DNA of 64,000 nt, taken from positions 2,914,320 to 2,978,319 of the forward strand of contig NZ_AP022871.1 in assembly GCF_011764565.1 (NCBI RefSeq), written 5' to 3'. This document shows positions 46,890-58,311 of the stretch, piece by piece. This DNA is from Phytohabitans suffuscus (GTDB lineage: Bacteria > Actinomycetota > Actinomycetes > Mycobacteriales > Micromonosporaceae). Under the pieces are notes generated by a model. It was not told the DNA's origin and searched no databases. It saw only the letters and a program-made list of their open reading frames with translations. A program made the position numbers and the translations under genes. Position 1 is the stretch's first letter. Each line of letters begins with the position of its first letter.

Positions 46890-47846
46890 ATGACCAGCGC
46901 TACCCTCGACGACACCACCGCCAAGAATCCCAGGCCGCTCACCGACGGCACGCAGTCGAAGGGGATCCTGATCGGCCTCTGGGCCTTCGTGGTGATCCCG
47001 TTCCTGGCCGTCTTCGCCGCCGTGCCCATCGCGTGGGGTGGCTGGCTCTCGTGGACCGACGTCGCGATCTTCCTGGTGTTGTACTCGGTCTCGGGCCTGG
47101 GCATCACGGTGGGTTTCCACCGTTACTTCACGCATGGGTCGTTCAAGGCGAAGCGGTGGCTGCGGGTGACGCTGGCGGTGGCCGGCTCGTTCGCGGTCGA
47201 GGGCAACATCACCCAGTGGGTGGCGGATCACCGCCGGCACCACATGTTCTCGGACGTGGAGGGTGACCCGCACTCGCCGTGGCGGTTCGGCACCGGTTTC
47301 TGGGCGCTGACCAAGGGGCTGTGGTTCGCCCACATGGGTTGGCTCTTCCACCGCGAGCTGACCAACCGTGACCGGTTCGCCCCGGACCTGGCGGCCGACA
47401 AGGACATCAACCGGGTGGACCGGCTGTTCCCGCTGCTGGTGGCGATCTCGATGGTCGCGCCGGCCGCGGTCGGTGGGCTGGTGACGTGGTCGTGGCAGGG
47501 TGCGCTGACGGCGTTCTTCTGGGCCGGGCTGGTGCGGGTGGGTCTGCTGCACCACGTGACCTGGTCGATCAACTCGATCTGCCACGTGTACGGCGAGCGC
47601 CCGTTCGAGGTGCGCCAGGGTGACCGGGCGGCCAACTTCTGGCCGCTGGCGATCCTGTCGTTCGGTGAGAGCTGGCACAACCTGCACCACGCCGACCCGA
47701 CCTGTGCCCGTCACGGTGTGTTGCGCGGGCAGGTCGACATCTCGGCGCGGGTGATCTGGATCTTCGAGAAGCTGGGTGCGGCGTGGGACGTGCGCTGGCC
47801 GAAGCCGGAGCGGATCGCAGCGAAGCTGGTAAAACCGACGTTGTGA
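46890..47846 (+). CDS. Acyl-CoA/fatty acid desaturase
   Basis: This 318-residue membrane di-iron desaturase (delta-9 type) introduces a double bond into acyl chains to adjust membrane fluidity. All three histidine boxes are seen: HRYFTH near residue 75, HRRHH near 112, and the late HNLHH in FGESWHNLHHADPTCARHG. Four hydrophobic helices flank them (VVIPFLAVFAAVPIAW, VAIFLVLYSVSGLGITVGF and others). The start is ATG 46890. The stop overlaps the GTG of the following tetR gene, so the enzyme and its probable regulator are co-expressed. Confidence 0.94.
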   Translation: MTSATLDDTTAKNPRPLTDGTQSKGILIGLWAFVVIPFLAVFAAVPIAWGGWLSWTDVAIFLVLYSVSGLGITVGFHRYFTHGSFKAKRWLRVTLAVAGSFAVEGNITQWVADHRRHHMFSDVEGDPHSPWRFGTGFWALTKGLWFAHMGWLFHRELTNRDRFAPDLAADKDINRVDRLFPLLVAISMVAPAAVGGLVTWSWQGALTAFFWAGLVRVGLLHHVTWSINSICHVYGERPFEVRQGDRAANFWPLAILSFGESWHNLHHADPTCARHGVLRGQVDISARVIWIFEKLGAAWDVRWPKPERIAAKLVKPTL

Positions 47847-48505
47847 CTGAAAGTCTGAGCGCCAACGGGGCGGCGCCGGCGAAGACCGGTAGCCGGGTGC
47901 GGATGTCAGCGGCGCAGCGGCGCGAGCAGTTGATCGCGATCGGCCGCGAGCTTTTCGCGGAGCGCGGGTTCGACGCGACCTCCATCGAGGAGGTCGCGGC
48001 CCGCGCGAAGGTCTCCAAGCCTGTCGTGTACGAGCATTTCGGCGGCAAGGAGGGCCTGTATGCGGTGGTGGTCGACCGTGAGGTGCGGGCGCTGCTCGAT
48101 CGGATCACGAACGCGCTGACCGCCGGCCACCCTCACGAGCTGCTGGAGCAGGCGGCGCTGGCGTTGCTGGACTACATCGAGGCGGAGACCGACGGTTTCC
48201 GGGTGCTGGTGCGGGAGTCGCCGTTGATGTCGGCGACGGGCAACTTCAGCAGCGTGCTCAACGATGTGGCGCATCAGGTGGAGCACATCCTGGGTGCCGA
48301 GTTCAAGACGCGTGGCTACGACCCGAAGCTGGCTGAGCTGTACTCGCAGGCGCTGGTGGGCATGGTGGCGTTGACGGGCCGGTGGTGGTTGGAGGTGCGC
48401 AAGCCGCGTAAGGACACGGTGGCCGCGCATCTTGTCAACCTGGCCTGGAACGGCCTGTCGCACCTGGAGGCTAAGCCGGCGTTGCTCACTCGCCGGATGA
48501 AGTAG
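47843..48505 (+). CDS. TetR family regulator coupled to the desaturase
   Basis: The 220-residue protein starts at GTG 47843, overlapping the desaturase stop (GTGA). It has a standard TetR DNA-binding domain (RREQLIAIGRELFAERGFDA, TSIEEVAARAKVSKPVVYEH, FGGKEGLYAVVVDREV) and a helical ligand domain (EQAALALLDYIEAETDGFRV). Its coupling to the desaturase and the palindromes upstream suggest an acyl-CoA-responsive repressor of the operon, as for DesT in Pseudomonas; this is inference. Its 3' end overlaps a convergent DUF4383 gene by 20 bases. Confidence 0.92.
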   Translation: MTESLSANGAAPAKTGSRVRMSAAQRREQLIAIGRELFAERGFDATSIEEVAARAKVSKPVVYEHFGGKEGLYAVVVDREVRALLDRITNALTAGHPHELLEQAALALLDYIEAETDGFRVLVRESPLMSATGNFSSVLNDVAHQVEHILGAEFKTRGYDPKLAELYSQALVGMVALTGRWWLEVRKPRKDTVAAHLVNLAWNGLSHLEAKPALLTRRMK

Positions 48506-48974
48506 CGGGGAAGGACGGCCGGTTGTTGTGCCGGAAGCGTTCCTCGGCTTCGACGTCTTCGGAGGAGCCGACCTTGTCGTAGAGGCCGGCGGTGAGCACC
48601 AGCAGGCCGAAGACGAACGACACGATCACGGTGGACATCGAGAAGTTGAGGAAGTTGCCGCCGGTTTGCAGCAGCACCATCATGACCAGCCCGACGACCA
48701 TGAAGACGAGGCCGGCACCGAGGTTGATCACATGCTCGACGTTGCCGCCGATCACGGCGCCGATGGCGAGCACCGCGCCCCAGATGATCGACACGATGGC
48801 GAAGGCCAGGTTGGTGCGCAGGCCGAGCACCCATACACCGTCGCGGGCGAAAAGCGACTCGCCCGAGGTCTCGATGACGCCGAGGATCCCGAAAGCCAGG
48901 ATGTAGAGGCCGATCAGACCGGCGAGCGTGCGGTACAGCGGTCGCATGGGGTGGTTGATCGGGATATGGGCCAT
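48486..48974 (-). CDS. DUF4383 membrane protein (copy 1)
   Basis: A 162-residue protein with four transmembrane helices (LAGLIGLYILAFGILGVIET, LAFAIVSIIWGAVLAIGAVI, VINLGAGLVFMVVGLVMMVL and FSMSTVIVSFVFGLLVL) and a charged cytoplasmic tail (SSEDVEAEERFRHNN). The function of the family is unknown. It begins MAHIPINHPMRPLYRTLAGL, nearly the same as the neighbour at 49.0-49.5 kb, so the two are tandem paralogues. It starts at ATG 48974; no strong ribosome site is seen. Confidence 0.85.
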   Translation of the reverse strand: MAHIPINHPMRPLYRTLAGLIGLYILAFGILGVIETSGESLFARDGVWVLGLRTNLAFAIVSIIWGAVLAIGAVIGGNVEHVINLGAGLVFMVVGLVMMVLLQTGGNFLNFSMSTVIVSFVFGLLVLTAGLYDKVGSSEDVEAEERFRHNNRPSFPATSSGE

Positions 48975-49018
48975 ATCTGGATTGTCACCCCGCCACGACC
49001 GCCGCGCAGCCGCAACCA

Positions 49019-49477
49019 CTACTCCAGGAAGAGCCTGGCCTCGCGCGATGCCCGGGCCTGCTCCTCGGTGCCGAGCCGGCCGTACATGCCGGCCATGAGC
49101 AGCACGAGGGCGAGCACCATCGTGACGATGACGGTGGGCATCGTGAAGTTGAGGTAGTTGGCGTCGGTGCGCATCACGGCGAGCCCGGCGAGGCTGAGCG
49201 CCGCGAGCCCGTACCCGGACCACTTGTTGATCGCCGCGTCGATGTTGCGGCCGAGGCCGAGGCCGAGCAGGACGATCAGGCCGACCGCGATCGAGATGAC
49301 CGAGTGGCCGAGGTTGGTGCCCTGCCAGAGGGCCTCGGCGTCGTTCTGGGCGAAGAGCTCGTCGCCGCTGGTCTCGATCAGCCCGAGGACGCCGAAGGCG
49401 GTCAGGTAGAGGCCGGTCAGCCCGCCGAGCGCCCGGTAGGTGGGCCGCAGCGGGTGGTTGACGGGAAAGTGCGCCAT
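49019..49477 (-). CDS. DUF4383 membrane protein (copy 2)
   Basis: The 152-residue paralogue of the next gene downstream. It opens MAHFPVNHPLRPTYRALGGL and has the same four-helix plan, with LYLTAFGVLGLIETSGDELF, ISIAVGLIVLLGLGLGRNID, YGLAALSLAGLAVM and FTMPTVIVTMVLALVLLMAG. Divergence across the whole length points to an old duplication. The shared motif IETSG-(E/D)-x-LFA is the best-kept part and may be functional. Spacing of 44 bases suggests an operon of two. Confidence 0.85.
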   Translation of the reverse strand: MAHFPVNHPLRPTYRALGGLTGLYLTAFGVLGLIETSGDELFAQNDAEALWQGTNLGHSVISIAVGLIVLLGLGLGRNIDAAINKWSGYGLAALSLAGLAVMRTDANYLNFTMPTVIVTMVLALVLLMAGMYGRLGTEEQARASREARLFLE

Positions 49478-49525
49478 GGCCGCTGATTGTGGACCATCAC
49501 CCTGGTGGGGTGACGGGCAGCCCCT

Positions 49526-51323
<1,798 letters not shown>

Positions 51324-51324
<1 letters not shown>

Positions 51325-52304
51325 CAGCTGACGCGGGCTCCGGGCACCGGTCCGTGGGCGGTGCGGGCGGCGCGGCACAGCTCGCCGGCGGTGAGGTCTT
51401 CGGCGATCCGGGTGGCGTGCGGCCCGTCGGCGGCGAGGAACACGCAGGTCGGGCCGGATCCGGAGACGAGGCCGGCGAGCGCGCCGGCGGCGTGGCCGGC
51501 CTTGAGGACGTCGGCGAGGCCCGGCCGGAGCGAGAGGGCGGCGGCCTGCAGGTCGTTGTCGAGCGCGGCGCCGAGGACGGCGGGGTCGCGCTGGCGCAGG
51601 GCGGCGAGCAGCTGGTCGGCGCTGCCGAGCAGCGGGTTGCTGGCGTGGCCGGGGAGGCGTGGCGCCTGCCCGGCGTCCCGCAGGCGGTCGAGCTCGCGGT
51701 AGACGTCCGGGGTGGACAGGCCGCCGTCGGCGACCGCGACCACCCAGTGCCAGGTGTTGGGCCGGGCGAGGACGGGGCTGACCGCTTCGCCTCGGCCGGT
51801 GCCGAGGGCGGTGCCCCCGTACACGAGGAAGGGGACGTCGGAGCCGATGCCGGCGGCGATGGCGGCGAGCTCGTCGCGGGAGAGGCCGAGCCCCCACAGC
51901 GCGTCGCAGGCGACGAGGGCGGCGGCCGCGTCGGCGCTGCCACCGGCGAGGCCGGCCGCGAGCGGGATCTGCTTGCGCAGGTGGAGGCGGGCGTGGGCGG
52001 GGACCTTGGCGTGGGCGGCGAGGGCGCGGGCCGCGCGGATCACCAGGTTGCTCTCGTCGAGGGCCAGCTCACCGGCCCCTTCGCCTTCCATGGTGAGGGT
52101 GAGCGTGTCGCCGCGGCGGGCGGTGATCTCGTCGTAGAGCGAGATCGCGTGGTAGACGGTGCTCAGCTCGTGGTAGCCGTCCGCGCGGACGGGGCCGACG
52201 CCGAGGTGCAGGTTTATCTTCGCGGGGACGCGCACCTTCACCGGGCCGGACGCCGCGTGGCGCGGCCGGTCCAGATCTTCGTCCGGCCGCCAAGCCTCTG
52301 TCAC
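51324..52304 (-). CDS. ispE: 4-diphosphocytidyl-2-C-methyl-D-erythritol kinase
   Basis: IspE phosphorylates CDP-methylerythritol in the non-mevalonate isoprenoid pathway. The 326-residue GHMP kinase shows VRVPAKINLHLGVGPVRADG, DGYHELSTVYHAISLYDEI, the ATP-binding PLAAGLAGGSADAAAALVAC, and GLVSGSGPTCVFLAADG near the C-terminus. It starts at GTG 52304. The order tatD-rsmA-ispE-ABC-F matches mycobacteria (Rv1008-Rv1011), and the stop is fused to the ABC-F start (TGATG), so the genes are coupled. Confidence 0.95.
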
Positions 52305-52342
52305 TGAGTGGTGTCCTGCTCTCGCGCTCGCACGTGGTCAGA

Positions 52343-53203
52343 CTACTCGGCGGCCCGGCTCGGCACGGGCGCGGCAAGGGCTATGGCGGCGAACCGCTCC
52401 ACGGTGAGGGACTCGCCGCGCGCGCCGGGGTCGACGCCGGCCGCCTCCAGGGTGGCCGCCGCGCGGTCGGCGCCGCCGGCCCAGCCGGCGAGGGCGGCGC
52501 GGAGGGTCTTGCGCCGCTGGGCGAACGCGGCATCGATGACCGCGAACACCCGTTCGCGCGGGGCGGCGGGTGGCTCGCGCCGGGTGAAGGCGACCAGGCC
52601 GGAGTCGACGTTGGGCACGGGCCAGAAGACGCTGGGCGGTACGCGGCCGGCGTTGCGGGCGGTGGCGTACCAGGCGAGCTTGACCGACGGGACGCCGTAC
52701 ACCTTGGAGCCGGGGCCGGCCACGAGCCGGTCGGCGACCTCTTTCTGCACCATGACCAGTCCGTGGCGCAGCGTGGGCAGCTCGGCGAGCAGGTGCAGGA
52801 CCACGGGCACGGCGACGTTGTACGGCAGGTTGGCCACCAGCGCGGTCGGTGCCGGGTCCAGCTCGGCGGCGGTGACGCGCAGCGCGTCGGCGTGGTGCAC
52901 GGTCAGCTGTGCGTGCGGTCCGGTGTGCGCGCCGACGGTCGAGGGGAGCGCGCCGGCCAGCACGGGGTCGATCTCCACGGCGTGTACGTGGCGGGCGGCC
53001 GGGAGCAGGCCCAGGGTGAGCGAGCCGAGGCCGGGCCCCACCTCGACGACGACGTCGTCCGGGTCGAGGGCGGCCGCCGCGACGATGCGCCGCACGGTGT
53101 TGGGGTCGTGGACGAAGTTCTGGCCGAGCCGTTTGGTCGGCGCGACGCCGAGCCGCGCGGCCAGCTCGCGGATCTCGGCCGGGCCGAGCAGTCCGGTCAC
53201 CAC
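52343..53203 (-). CDS. rsmA: 16S rRNA dimethyladenosine transferase
   Basis: RsmA (KsgA) dimethylates two adjacent adenines at the 3' end of 16S rRNA. The 286-residue protein has [20 protein letters not shown], the SAM motif [34 protein letters not shown], the catalytic [20 protein letters not shown] and a C-terminal helical domain ([20 protein letters not shown]). It starts at GTG 53203, seven bases inside the tatD gene. In mycobacteria rpfB separates tatD and rsmA; here it is absent. Confidence 0.95.
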   Translation of the reverse strand: MVTGLLGPAEIRELAARLGVAPTKRLGQNFVHDPNTVRRIVAAAALDPDDVVVEVGPGLGSLTLGLLPAARHVHAVEIDPVLAGALPSTVGAHTGPHAQLTVHHADALRVTAAELDPAPTALVANLPYNVAVPVVLHLLAELPTLRHGLVMVQKEVADRLVAGPGSKVYGVPSVKLAWYATARNAGRVPPSVFWPVPNVDSGLVAFTRREPPAAPRERVFAVIDAAFAQRRKTLRAALAGWAGGADRAAATLEAAGVDPGARGESLTVERFAAIALAAPVPSRAAE

Positions 53204-54045
53204 GGGCCGAAGACGCGGTCGCCGGTCGCGGAGATCGCGGCGCAGAGCTCGTCGAGGTCGGCGCCGGTCGCCTCGGCGAGGGCGCGGACGGTGAGCGGGA
53301 CGAGGTACGAGGCGTTGGGCCGGCCGCGGTACGGCATCGGGGTGAGGTAGGGCGCGTCGGTCTCCACGAGCAGCTGCTTGATCGGGGTCACCCGGGCGGC
53401 GTCACGGAGGGTGACCGCGTTGGCGAACGTGACGGTGCCGGCGAAGCTGAGCACGTATCCCCGGCGCACGCACTCGGCGGCGAAGTCGGCGTCGCCGGAG
53501 AAGCAGTGCAGCACGACGGTGTCCGGTGCGCCCTCGTCGTCCAGGATGCGGAGGATGTCGGAGTGCGCGTCACGGTCGTGGATGACGAGCGCCTTGCCGT
53601 GCCGCTTGGCGATCGCGATGTGCGCCCGGAAGCTCGCCTCCTGCGCCGCGCGCCCCTCGCCGCCGGTGCGGAACGTGTCCATGCCGGTCTCGCCGATGCC
53701 GCGGACCCGGTCGCCGGCGGCCAACCCCTCGATCACCCGCAGCGCCTCGTCGAGGTCGTCCAACCGGGGTGCCTCGTTCGGGTGCAGCGCCACCGTCGCG
53801 ACGACCGCGGGCTGCTCAGCGGCGATCTCGGCGCTCCAGCGCGACGACTCCACGTCGACGCCCACCTGCACGAGACGGTCGACGCCCGCGGCGGCGGCGA
53901 GCGCCACCAGCTGCGCCACCCCGCCCGGCGTGCCCTCTTCGGCCACGGTGATGTCCAGGTGGGTGTGGCTGTCGACCACCGGCACCGCGAGCGGCTGCGG
54001 TGCGGGCGGGAACTCCCCTTGGCGCTGGCGTCGCGTACTCCTCAT
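53197..54045 (-). CDS. TatD family DNase
   Basis: A metal-dependent hydrolase of the TatD family, which act as 3'-5' DNases/RNases in repair and in quality control. The 282-residue product from ATG 54045 (54057 also possible) has [10 protein letters not shown] with the metal histidines, [55 protein letters not shown] and [16 protein letters not shown], all typical. It is the first gene of tatD-rsmA-ispE-abcF and is divergent from a hypothetical gene. Confidence 0.93.
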   Translation of the reverse strand: MRSTRRQRQGEFPPAPQPLAVPVVDSHTHLDITVAEEGTPGGVAQLVALAAAAGVDRLVQVGVDVESSRWSAEIAAEQPAVVATVALHPNEAPRLDDLDEALRVIEGLAAGDRVRGIGETGMDTFRTGGEGRAAQEASFRAHIAIAKRHGKALVIHDRDAHSDILRILDDEGAPDTVVLHCFSGDADFAAECVRRGYVLSFAGTVTFANAVTLRDAARVTPIKQLLVETDAPYLTPMPYRGRPNASYLVPLTVRALAEATGADLDELCAAISATGDRVFGPW

Positions 54046-54166
54046 CGCGCTCAGCATCCCACGCGCGTGTCGTACCACGCGTCGCAGGCGTGTCGTGCCT
54101 GGTGTCACAGGTAGGTGTAACCCTGCGTTCACCCACCAGCACGGGCTGCGCCCTATTGTCGGGCGG

Positions 54167-55420
54167 GTGACAGTGACCCCCTCGCCGACGCAGCCGCACA
54201 TGGCGGGTGCGGGGCTGCACGTCACGTTCGAGGGGGTCGTCTACCCGGCCGAGGAGCTGGCGCACGGCGCGGCCTACGAGATCTTCAGCGTGGAGCCGGC
54301 CGACGGCTTCGAGCGCAACCCCCGGCCCGGCGCCGCCTACCCGTGGCACCGGTTCGTGCACGTCACCGAGGTGACGGCGGTGCAGGGGATGCGGGCCGAG
54401 ACGCCCGACGGGCTGGAGGCGCCGCTGATGGTGCCGCTCAACCGGGCCCGCGGGTGGCGTGACATCCACACGCTCAGCCAGTCCCCGTCGTACGCGCACG
54501 ACCCGACCGTCAGCGGCATCCGGCGCACCGCGACGATCCGCCGCGGCACCCGCATGGTCAAGGTGCTCTCGGCCCGCCAGCTCGCCGGCTACCTGCGCGG
54601 TTGGCTGCCGCACGGATTCTGCTACCGGGAGCACGACATCGCCCACCTGCGCACGCCGGCCAACCTGGCGCTGCTGCGCACCGACAGCGAGTCGGCCCGC
54701 GAAGATCCGGATGTGGTCTTCGCGATCCGGTGGCGGGCCATCGACCCGTATGACTTCGAGATCCCGCTCGGCGACAACCACCGGGGCCTGGTCGGCATGC
54801 CCTCACACGACCGGATGGGCGCGCCGGTGCTGGGCACCGGGTTCACGCCGAGCGGGCGGTTCGTGATCCCCGAGTTCGTCACCACCGACCTGGCCGACCT
54901 GCCGCTGCCGGCGAACGCGACCCTGCTGGCATACACGCCGGACGGCACCGAGGTCGTGCTGTACACGTACCAGCCGGAGCAGCGGGGCTGGCTGCGCATG
55001 GTCGGCCCGCAGTGGCGCCACCTGCTCCACGGGGTGCCCGACATCGCCGCCGAGCAGGAGTACGTGCCGAGCGACGAGAAGACCAAATCCACCCGCCTGG
55101 TGGGGCGCTACCGGGGCCAGGAGTACGAGGCGGTGGCGGACCCGCCCGGCGAGTTCCGGGTGCTGGCGATGACCCGGGCCGCGCGCTACCCGGTGGAGGC
55201 GCTGGCCCGCCGCGCGGCGTACGCACGGTGGCGCGGCGCCGACTGCCTGGTGCTGCGGCAGGAGTCCGGCTGGACCCGGCTGCGCCTGTGCCGCCCCAAC
55301 CCCGACAACGTCGCGGCGCTGGGCGCGCAGTGCTACGAGCGGGGCATCTACGAGGCGTGGGCGCCGGCCGCCGAGATCACCGACCACCGCACCGTCAACA
55401 TCGAGTACGCGCTCACCTGA
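54167..55420 (+). CDS. Uncharacterised 417-residue protein
   Basis: I do not recognise this protein. It is soluble, with no signal peptide or membrane segment. It starts at GTG 54167, seven bases after TATTGT, so it may be leaderless. The N-terminal half reads HVTFEGVVYPAEELAHGAAY, AYPWHRFVHVTEVTAVQGMR and QLAGYLRGWLPHGFCYREHD. The C-terminal half has two look-alike segments, ATLLAYTPDGTEVVLYTYQP and ALARRAAYARWRGADCLVL, rich in beta-prone residues. It stands in the place where mycobacteria have rpfB, but it is on the opposite strand and unrelated. Confidence 0.75.
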   Translation: MTVTPSPTQPHMAGAGLHVTFEGVVYPAEELAHGAAYEIFSVEPADGFERNPRPGAAYPWHRFVHVTEVTAVQGMRAETPDGLEAPLMVPLNRARGWRDIHTLSQSPSYAHDPTVSGIRRTATIRRGTRMVKVLSARQLAGYLRGWLPHGFCYREHDIAHLRTPANLALLRTDSESAREDPDVVFAIRWRAIDPYDFEIPLGDNHRGLVGMPSHDRMGAPVLGTGFTPSGRFVIPEFVTTDLADLPLPANATLLAYTPDGTEVVLYTYQPEQRGWLRMVGPQWRHLLHGVPDIAAEQEYVPSDEKTKSTRLVGRYRGQEYEAVADPPGEFRVLAMTRAARYPVEALARRAAYARWRGADCLVLRQESGWTRLRLCRPNPDNVAALGAQCYERGIYEAWAPAAEITDHRTVNIEYALT

Positions 55421-55537
55421 CCTGCTGGGTTCGATCGCTCGTGCGGCGCCCAAGGCGACGTCTTCCCTCCCCGCCCCGAAACCCCGACTTCGTCGGCGGG
55501 ACGGCTCAGTCCAGACGCCGCCGCGCCAACTCGCTCC

Positions 55538-57355
55538 TCACCTGAGCCCGACGATCCGCAGGATCTCCTCCAGGGGCATCGACCGCACCGCCGCGCGCAC
55601 CAGGCTGACCGTCCAGCCGGGCAGGTCGCCGCGCTGCTCGATGTCGTCGAGCGCCCGGTTGGCCGCCGCCCGCACGGTGCGCTCGACGGTCGGCGGATCC
55701 CACCGCACGTCGGCGAAGCCGGTCTGGCCGGCCAGCGCGAGCAGGAAGCGCTCACGAGACAGGCCCAGCTCGCACGCGGCGCCGTGCAGCGCGCCGTACG
55801 CCACGCGCTGGACCAGCTCGTCGACGCCTTCGCCCGGGTAGGGGTCGGCGGGCGCCGCGCACGGGTCGGTCTCCTGGAAGCGGCCGTAGTCGCGGGCGCC
55901 GGCCCTCATCTCGGCGGCGACCAGGGCGGGCCCGGCCAGGACGAGGACGGCGAGGACCGCGGCCGGGGCCGCGCGTGCCAGCGCTCGCGGGGCGCCCTGG
56001 ACGCCGGAGCGCGACCGACCGCGCACCGCGAAGGCCGCCAGGACGGTCAGCAGGGCGAGTGCGGCGGCGGCCAGGAAAGCCGGGCGGAACGCCCGGGTGA
56101 GGACCGCGCTGAGCCGGTGGTCGACCTCCTGCACCACGGCGGTGGTCGAGGAGCTGCGGTTGGCGGTGTCGACGGCGGCGCCGAGGTCGGGCACGGCCCC
56201 GCGCGGCGCCTCGGCGAACGTGTCGCGCACCGAGAGCGCCAGCGACAGCTTCTCCTGCACGGGCATGCGGGCGTCGAGGAGCACGCCGGTGCCGGTGACG
56301 ACCGACTGCTCGGCACCGGCGGTGAGCGAGCCGGCCAGCAGCGGCGCGATGACCACCAGGCCGAGCACCAGGCCGGCGTGCTTGGCCGCCACCACCGAAC
56401 CGCCGGAGCGCACCAGCGGACCGGACGCGGGCACGGCCGCCGACGACAGCACCCGCGCGACCACGCCCGAGCCGGCACCGCACAGCAACAGCGCCGCGGC
56501 CGCCCAGGGCAGGCTCGCCGCGGGCAGGAACGCCAGGCCCACCAGCCCGGCGCAGAGCGCGAGCGTGCCGCCCACGACGCGGACCGCGGGCTGGACGGTC
56601 GCGGTCAGCCCGCTGGCGACGATCGTGCCGGCCGGCAGCGCCATCATCACGAACGCGGCGACCAGCGGGCTGAAGCGCCAGATCTCCACCAGCAGCAGCA
56701 CGCCGAGGAAGAGCGCGCCGACCAGCCCGGCGAAGAGCGTGACGTAGCCGGCGGTCGCCCACAGCGGACGCGCGGCGGACCCACCGGAGTCGCCGTCGAC
56801 CGGCGCCGGCGTGGGGGTGGGGGTGGGGGTGGGCGACAGGGCGAGCACCGCGAGCCCGAGCAGCGCCACCGGCACCTGCGCGATGAAGATCACACGCCAG
56901 TCGAACGCCTCCGTGAGCGCCCCACCCAGCGCCGGCCCGACAGCGAGGCCGGCCGTGGCCGCGCCACTCCAGAGGCGGCGCCCCCGGTCGCGCCCCACAT
57001 GCCCGCCGAGCAGCTCAAGCGCGCCGGCCAGCAACGCGGCCGCACCGACGCCCTGCACCACCCGGCCGGCGAAGAGGCCACCCAGCGAGCCGGTCACGCC
57101 ACACCACGCCGAGCCCGCCGCGAAGAGCGCCAGCCCCGCCATCGCGAGCGGCCGCGTGGGCAGCCACCGCCGGACGAGGACCAGCGCCACCGCCGCGACC
57201 GTCACCGCGACCGCGTAGCCCGTCAGCACCCAGGAGACACCGACGATCGTGGTGTCGAAGCGCCCGTAGATCGCCGGAAGCGCCAGCGCGACGATCGAGG
57301 CATCGGCGAACGCCAACGCCACCACACCGGTCAGGGTCGCGGCCGGTGTCTTCAC
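55538..57355 (-). CDS. MFS drug-exporter-like transporter with a C-terminal soluble extension
   Basis: The 605-residue protein begins with an MFS drug-efflux type of repeat (LAFADASIVALALPAIYGRF, VSWVLTGYAVAVTVAAVALV, RVVQGVGAAALLAGALELLG), resembling the DHA2/14-helix class. A Pro-Thr linker (SPTPTPTPTPAPVDGDSG) lies near residue 180. After the helices, residues 490 to 605 form a soluble helical tail (GVDELVQRVAYGALHGAACE, ADVRWDPPTVERTVRAAANR, VSLVRAAVRSMPLEEILRIV) not usual for MFS exporters. The start ATG 57355 heads the gene and its promoter lies in the gap upstream. The substrate is unknown. Confidence 0.87.
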   Translation of the reverse strand: MKTPAATLTGVVALAFADASIVALALPAIYGRFDTTIVGVSWVLTGYAVAVTVAAVALVLVRRWLPTRPLAMAGLALFAAGSAWCGVTGSLGGLFAGRVVQGVGAAALLAGALELLGGHVGRDRGRRLWSGAATAGLAVGPALGGALTEAFDWRVIFIAQVPVALLGLAVLALSPTPTPTPTPAPVDGDSGGSAARPLWATAGYVTLFAGLVGALFLGVLLLVEIWRFSPLVAAFVMMALPAGTIVASGLTATVQPAVRVVGGTLALCAGLVGLAFLPAASLPWAAAALLLCGAGSGVVARVLSSAAVPASGPLVRSGGSVVAAKHAGLVLGLVVIAPLLAGSLTAGAEQSVVTGTGVLLDARMPVQEKLSLALSVRDTFAEAPRGAVPDLGAAVDTANRSSSTTAVVQEVDHRLSAVLTRAFRPAFLAAAALALLTVLAAFAVRGRSRSGVQGAPRALARAAPAAVLAVLVLAGPALVAAEMRAGARDYGRFQETDPCAAPADPYPGEGVDELVQRVAYGALHGAACELGLSRERFLLALAGQTGFADVRWDPPTVERTVRAAANRALDDIEQRGDLPGWTVSLVRAAVRSMPLEEILRIVGLR

Positions 57356-57602
57356 GCCTGCCAGTCTCCCGGGTGCGCACCACCGCGCGACACCCTGAAA
57401 TCTGTCAGGGTGCCGTCTACTGCGAAAAGAAGATTCGGGCTACCGCGACGTCCGCCTCGGTCCGGACCGTTGCTCCCGCGGCCTCACCCTCCGCGTTTCA
57501 CAACCGCTTCGGGGTCAGGGCCCGAGCAGACCGAGCGGCGTCCGCACCCAGAACCCGCGCCCAAGCCCCAACCCCGAGCCAGCCAGACGCAGAACCAAGT
57601 CA

Positions 57603-58311
57603 CTGTCCACAGTGGCCTATCGTGGGACCCAACCGACGCGACCGGCGACCGGGGGCCGCCCGGGGCGGCGGCGTCGCCGAAATTGCCGGTTGTTCCCGTT
57701 GGCGGGTGACCGTGGACGCGAGGCGCCCCCGGAGAGCCTGGCGCGTAATTCGATGCGGCGACCCGTCAAGGGGCAATCTGTCGCTCGAAAGCCGCATTAC
57801 GGATGTTCCGCGTCGCCGACCGCCCCAAATATTCGTTCTATGGAGCTTTCGCGGTCAGGGTTTGAGCGGATAGTGAGACGGCCGGGTCGCGCGTGCGGCG
57901 GTGCCGCCGCCGAAATCACCTAGTTTGTCGTCGTTGGTCAGCTGATGGTGGACGCCGGTTGCCCTGCGGGGGCGGCTCGCGTCCACGATCAGCCGGAACC
58001 GATTCCTCGGACCCCCGTGGCGGGCGGGCAAATCGGCAGAAAGTGGCCAGCGCCAGCTCGGGAACGACCCGGCGGCTTTCTGGTTGGTCCTCATCGGATC
58101 GCTGAGGCCCACGATCGCCCTGACGAGGAGAACAATCCAGGCGAATTCGGCGCCGTCGCCACCCCTGCTCTCGAACGCGGGGCTCCCGGCAACAGATCGT
58201 GGTATGAAACTGCCCCAGAGGGGCGGATCCGTACCACGATCCGCCGAAACCGACCCCAGCCTCCACATCGGGCGGACGAACCAGCGGAAGCACAGAGGCC
58301 ACTGTGGACAG
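57603..58311. repeat. Region bounded by an exact 16-bp inverted repeat
   Basis: CTGTCCACAGTGGCCT at 57603-57618 recurs in inverted orientation at 58296-58311, 16 of 16 bases. The 709-base span between the ends is non-coding. Ends of a decayed mobile element or a regulatory pair are both possible; no target duplication is evident. Confidence 0.4.
58196..58240. repeat. Nested stem-loops in the gap
   Basis: ATCGTGGTA (58196-58204) pairs with TACCACGAT (58232-58240), and inside them GCCCC-AGA-GGGGC forms a second stem. GGCGGATC with GATCCGCC offers an alternative overlapping stem. This could be a structured RNA element or terminator; the strand is unclear. Confidence 0.45.
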
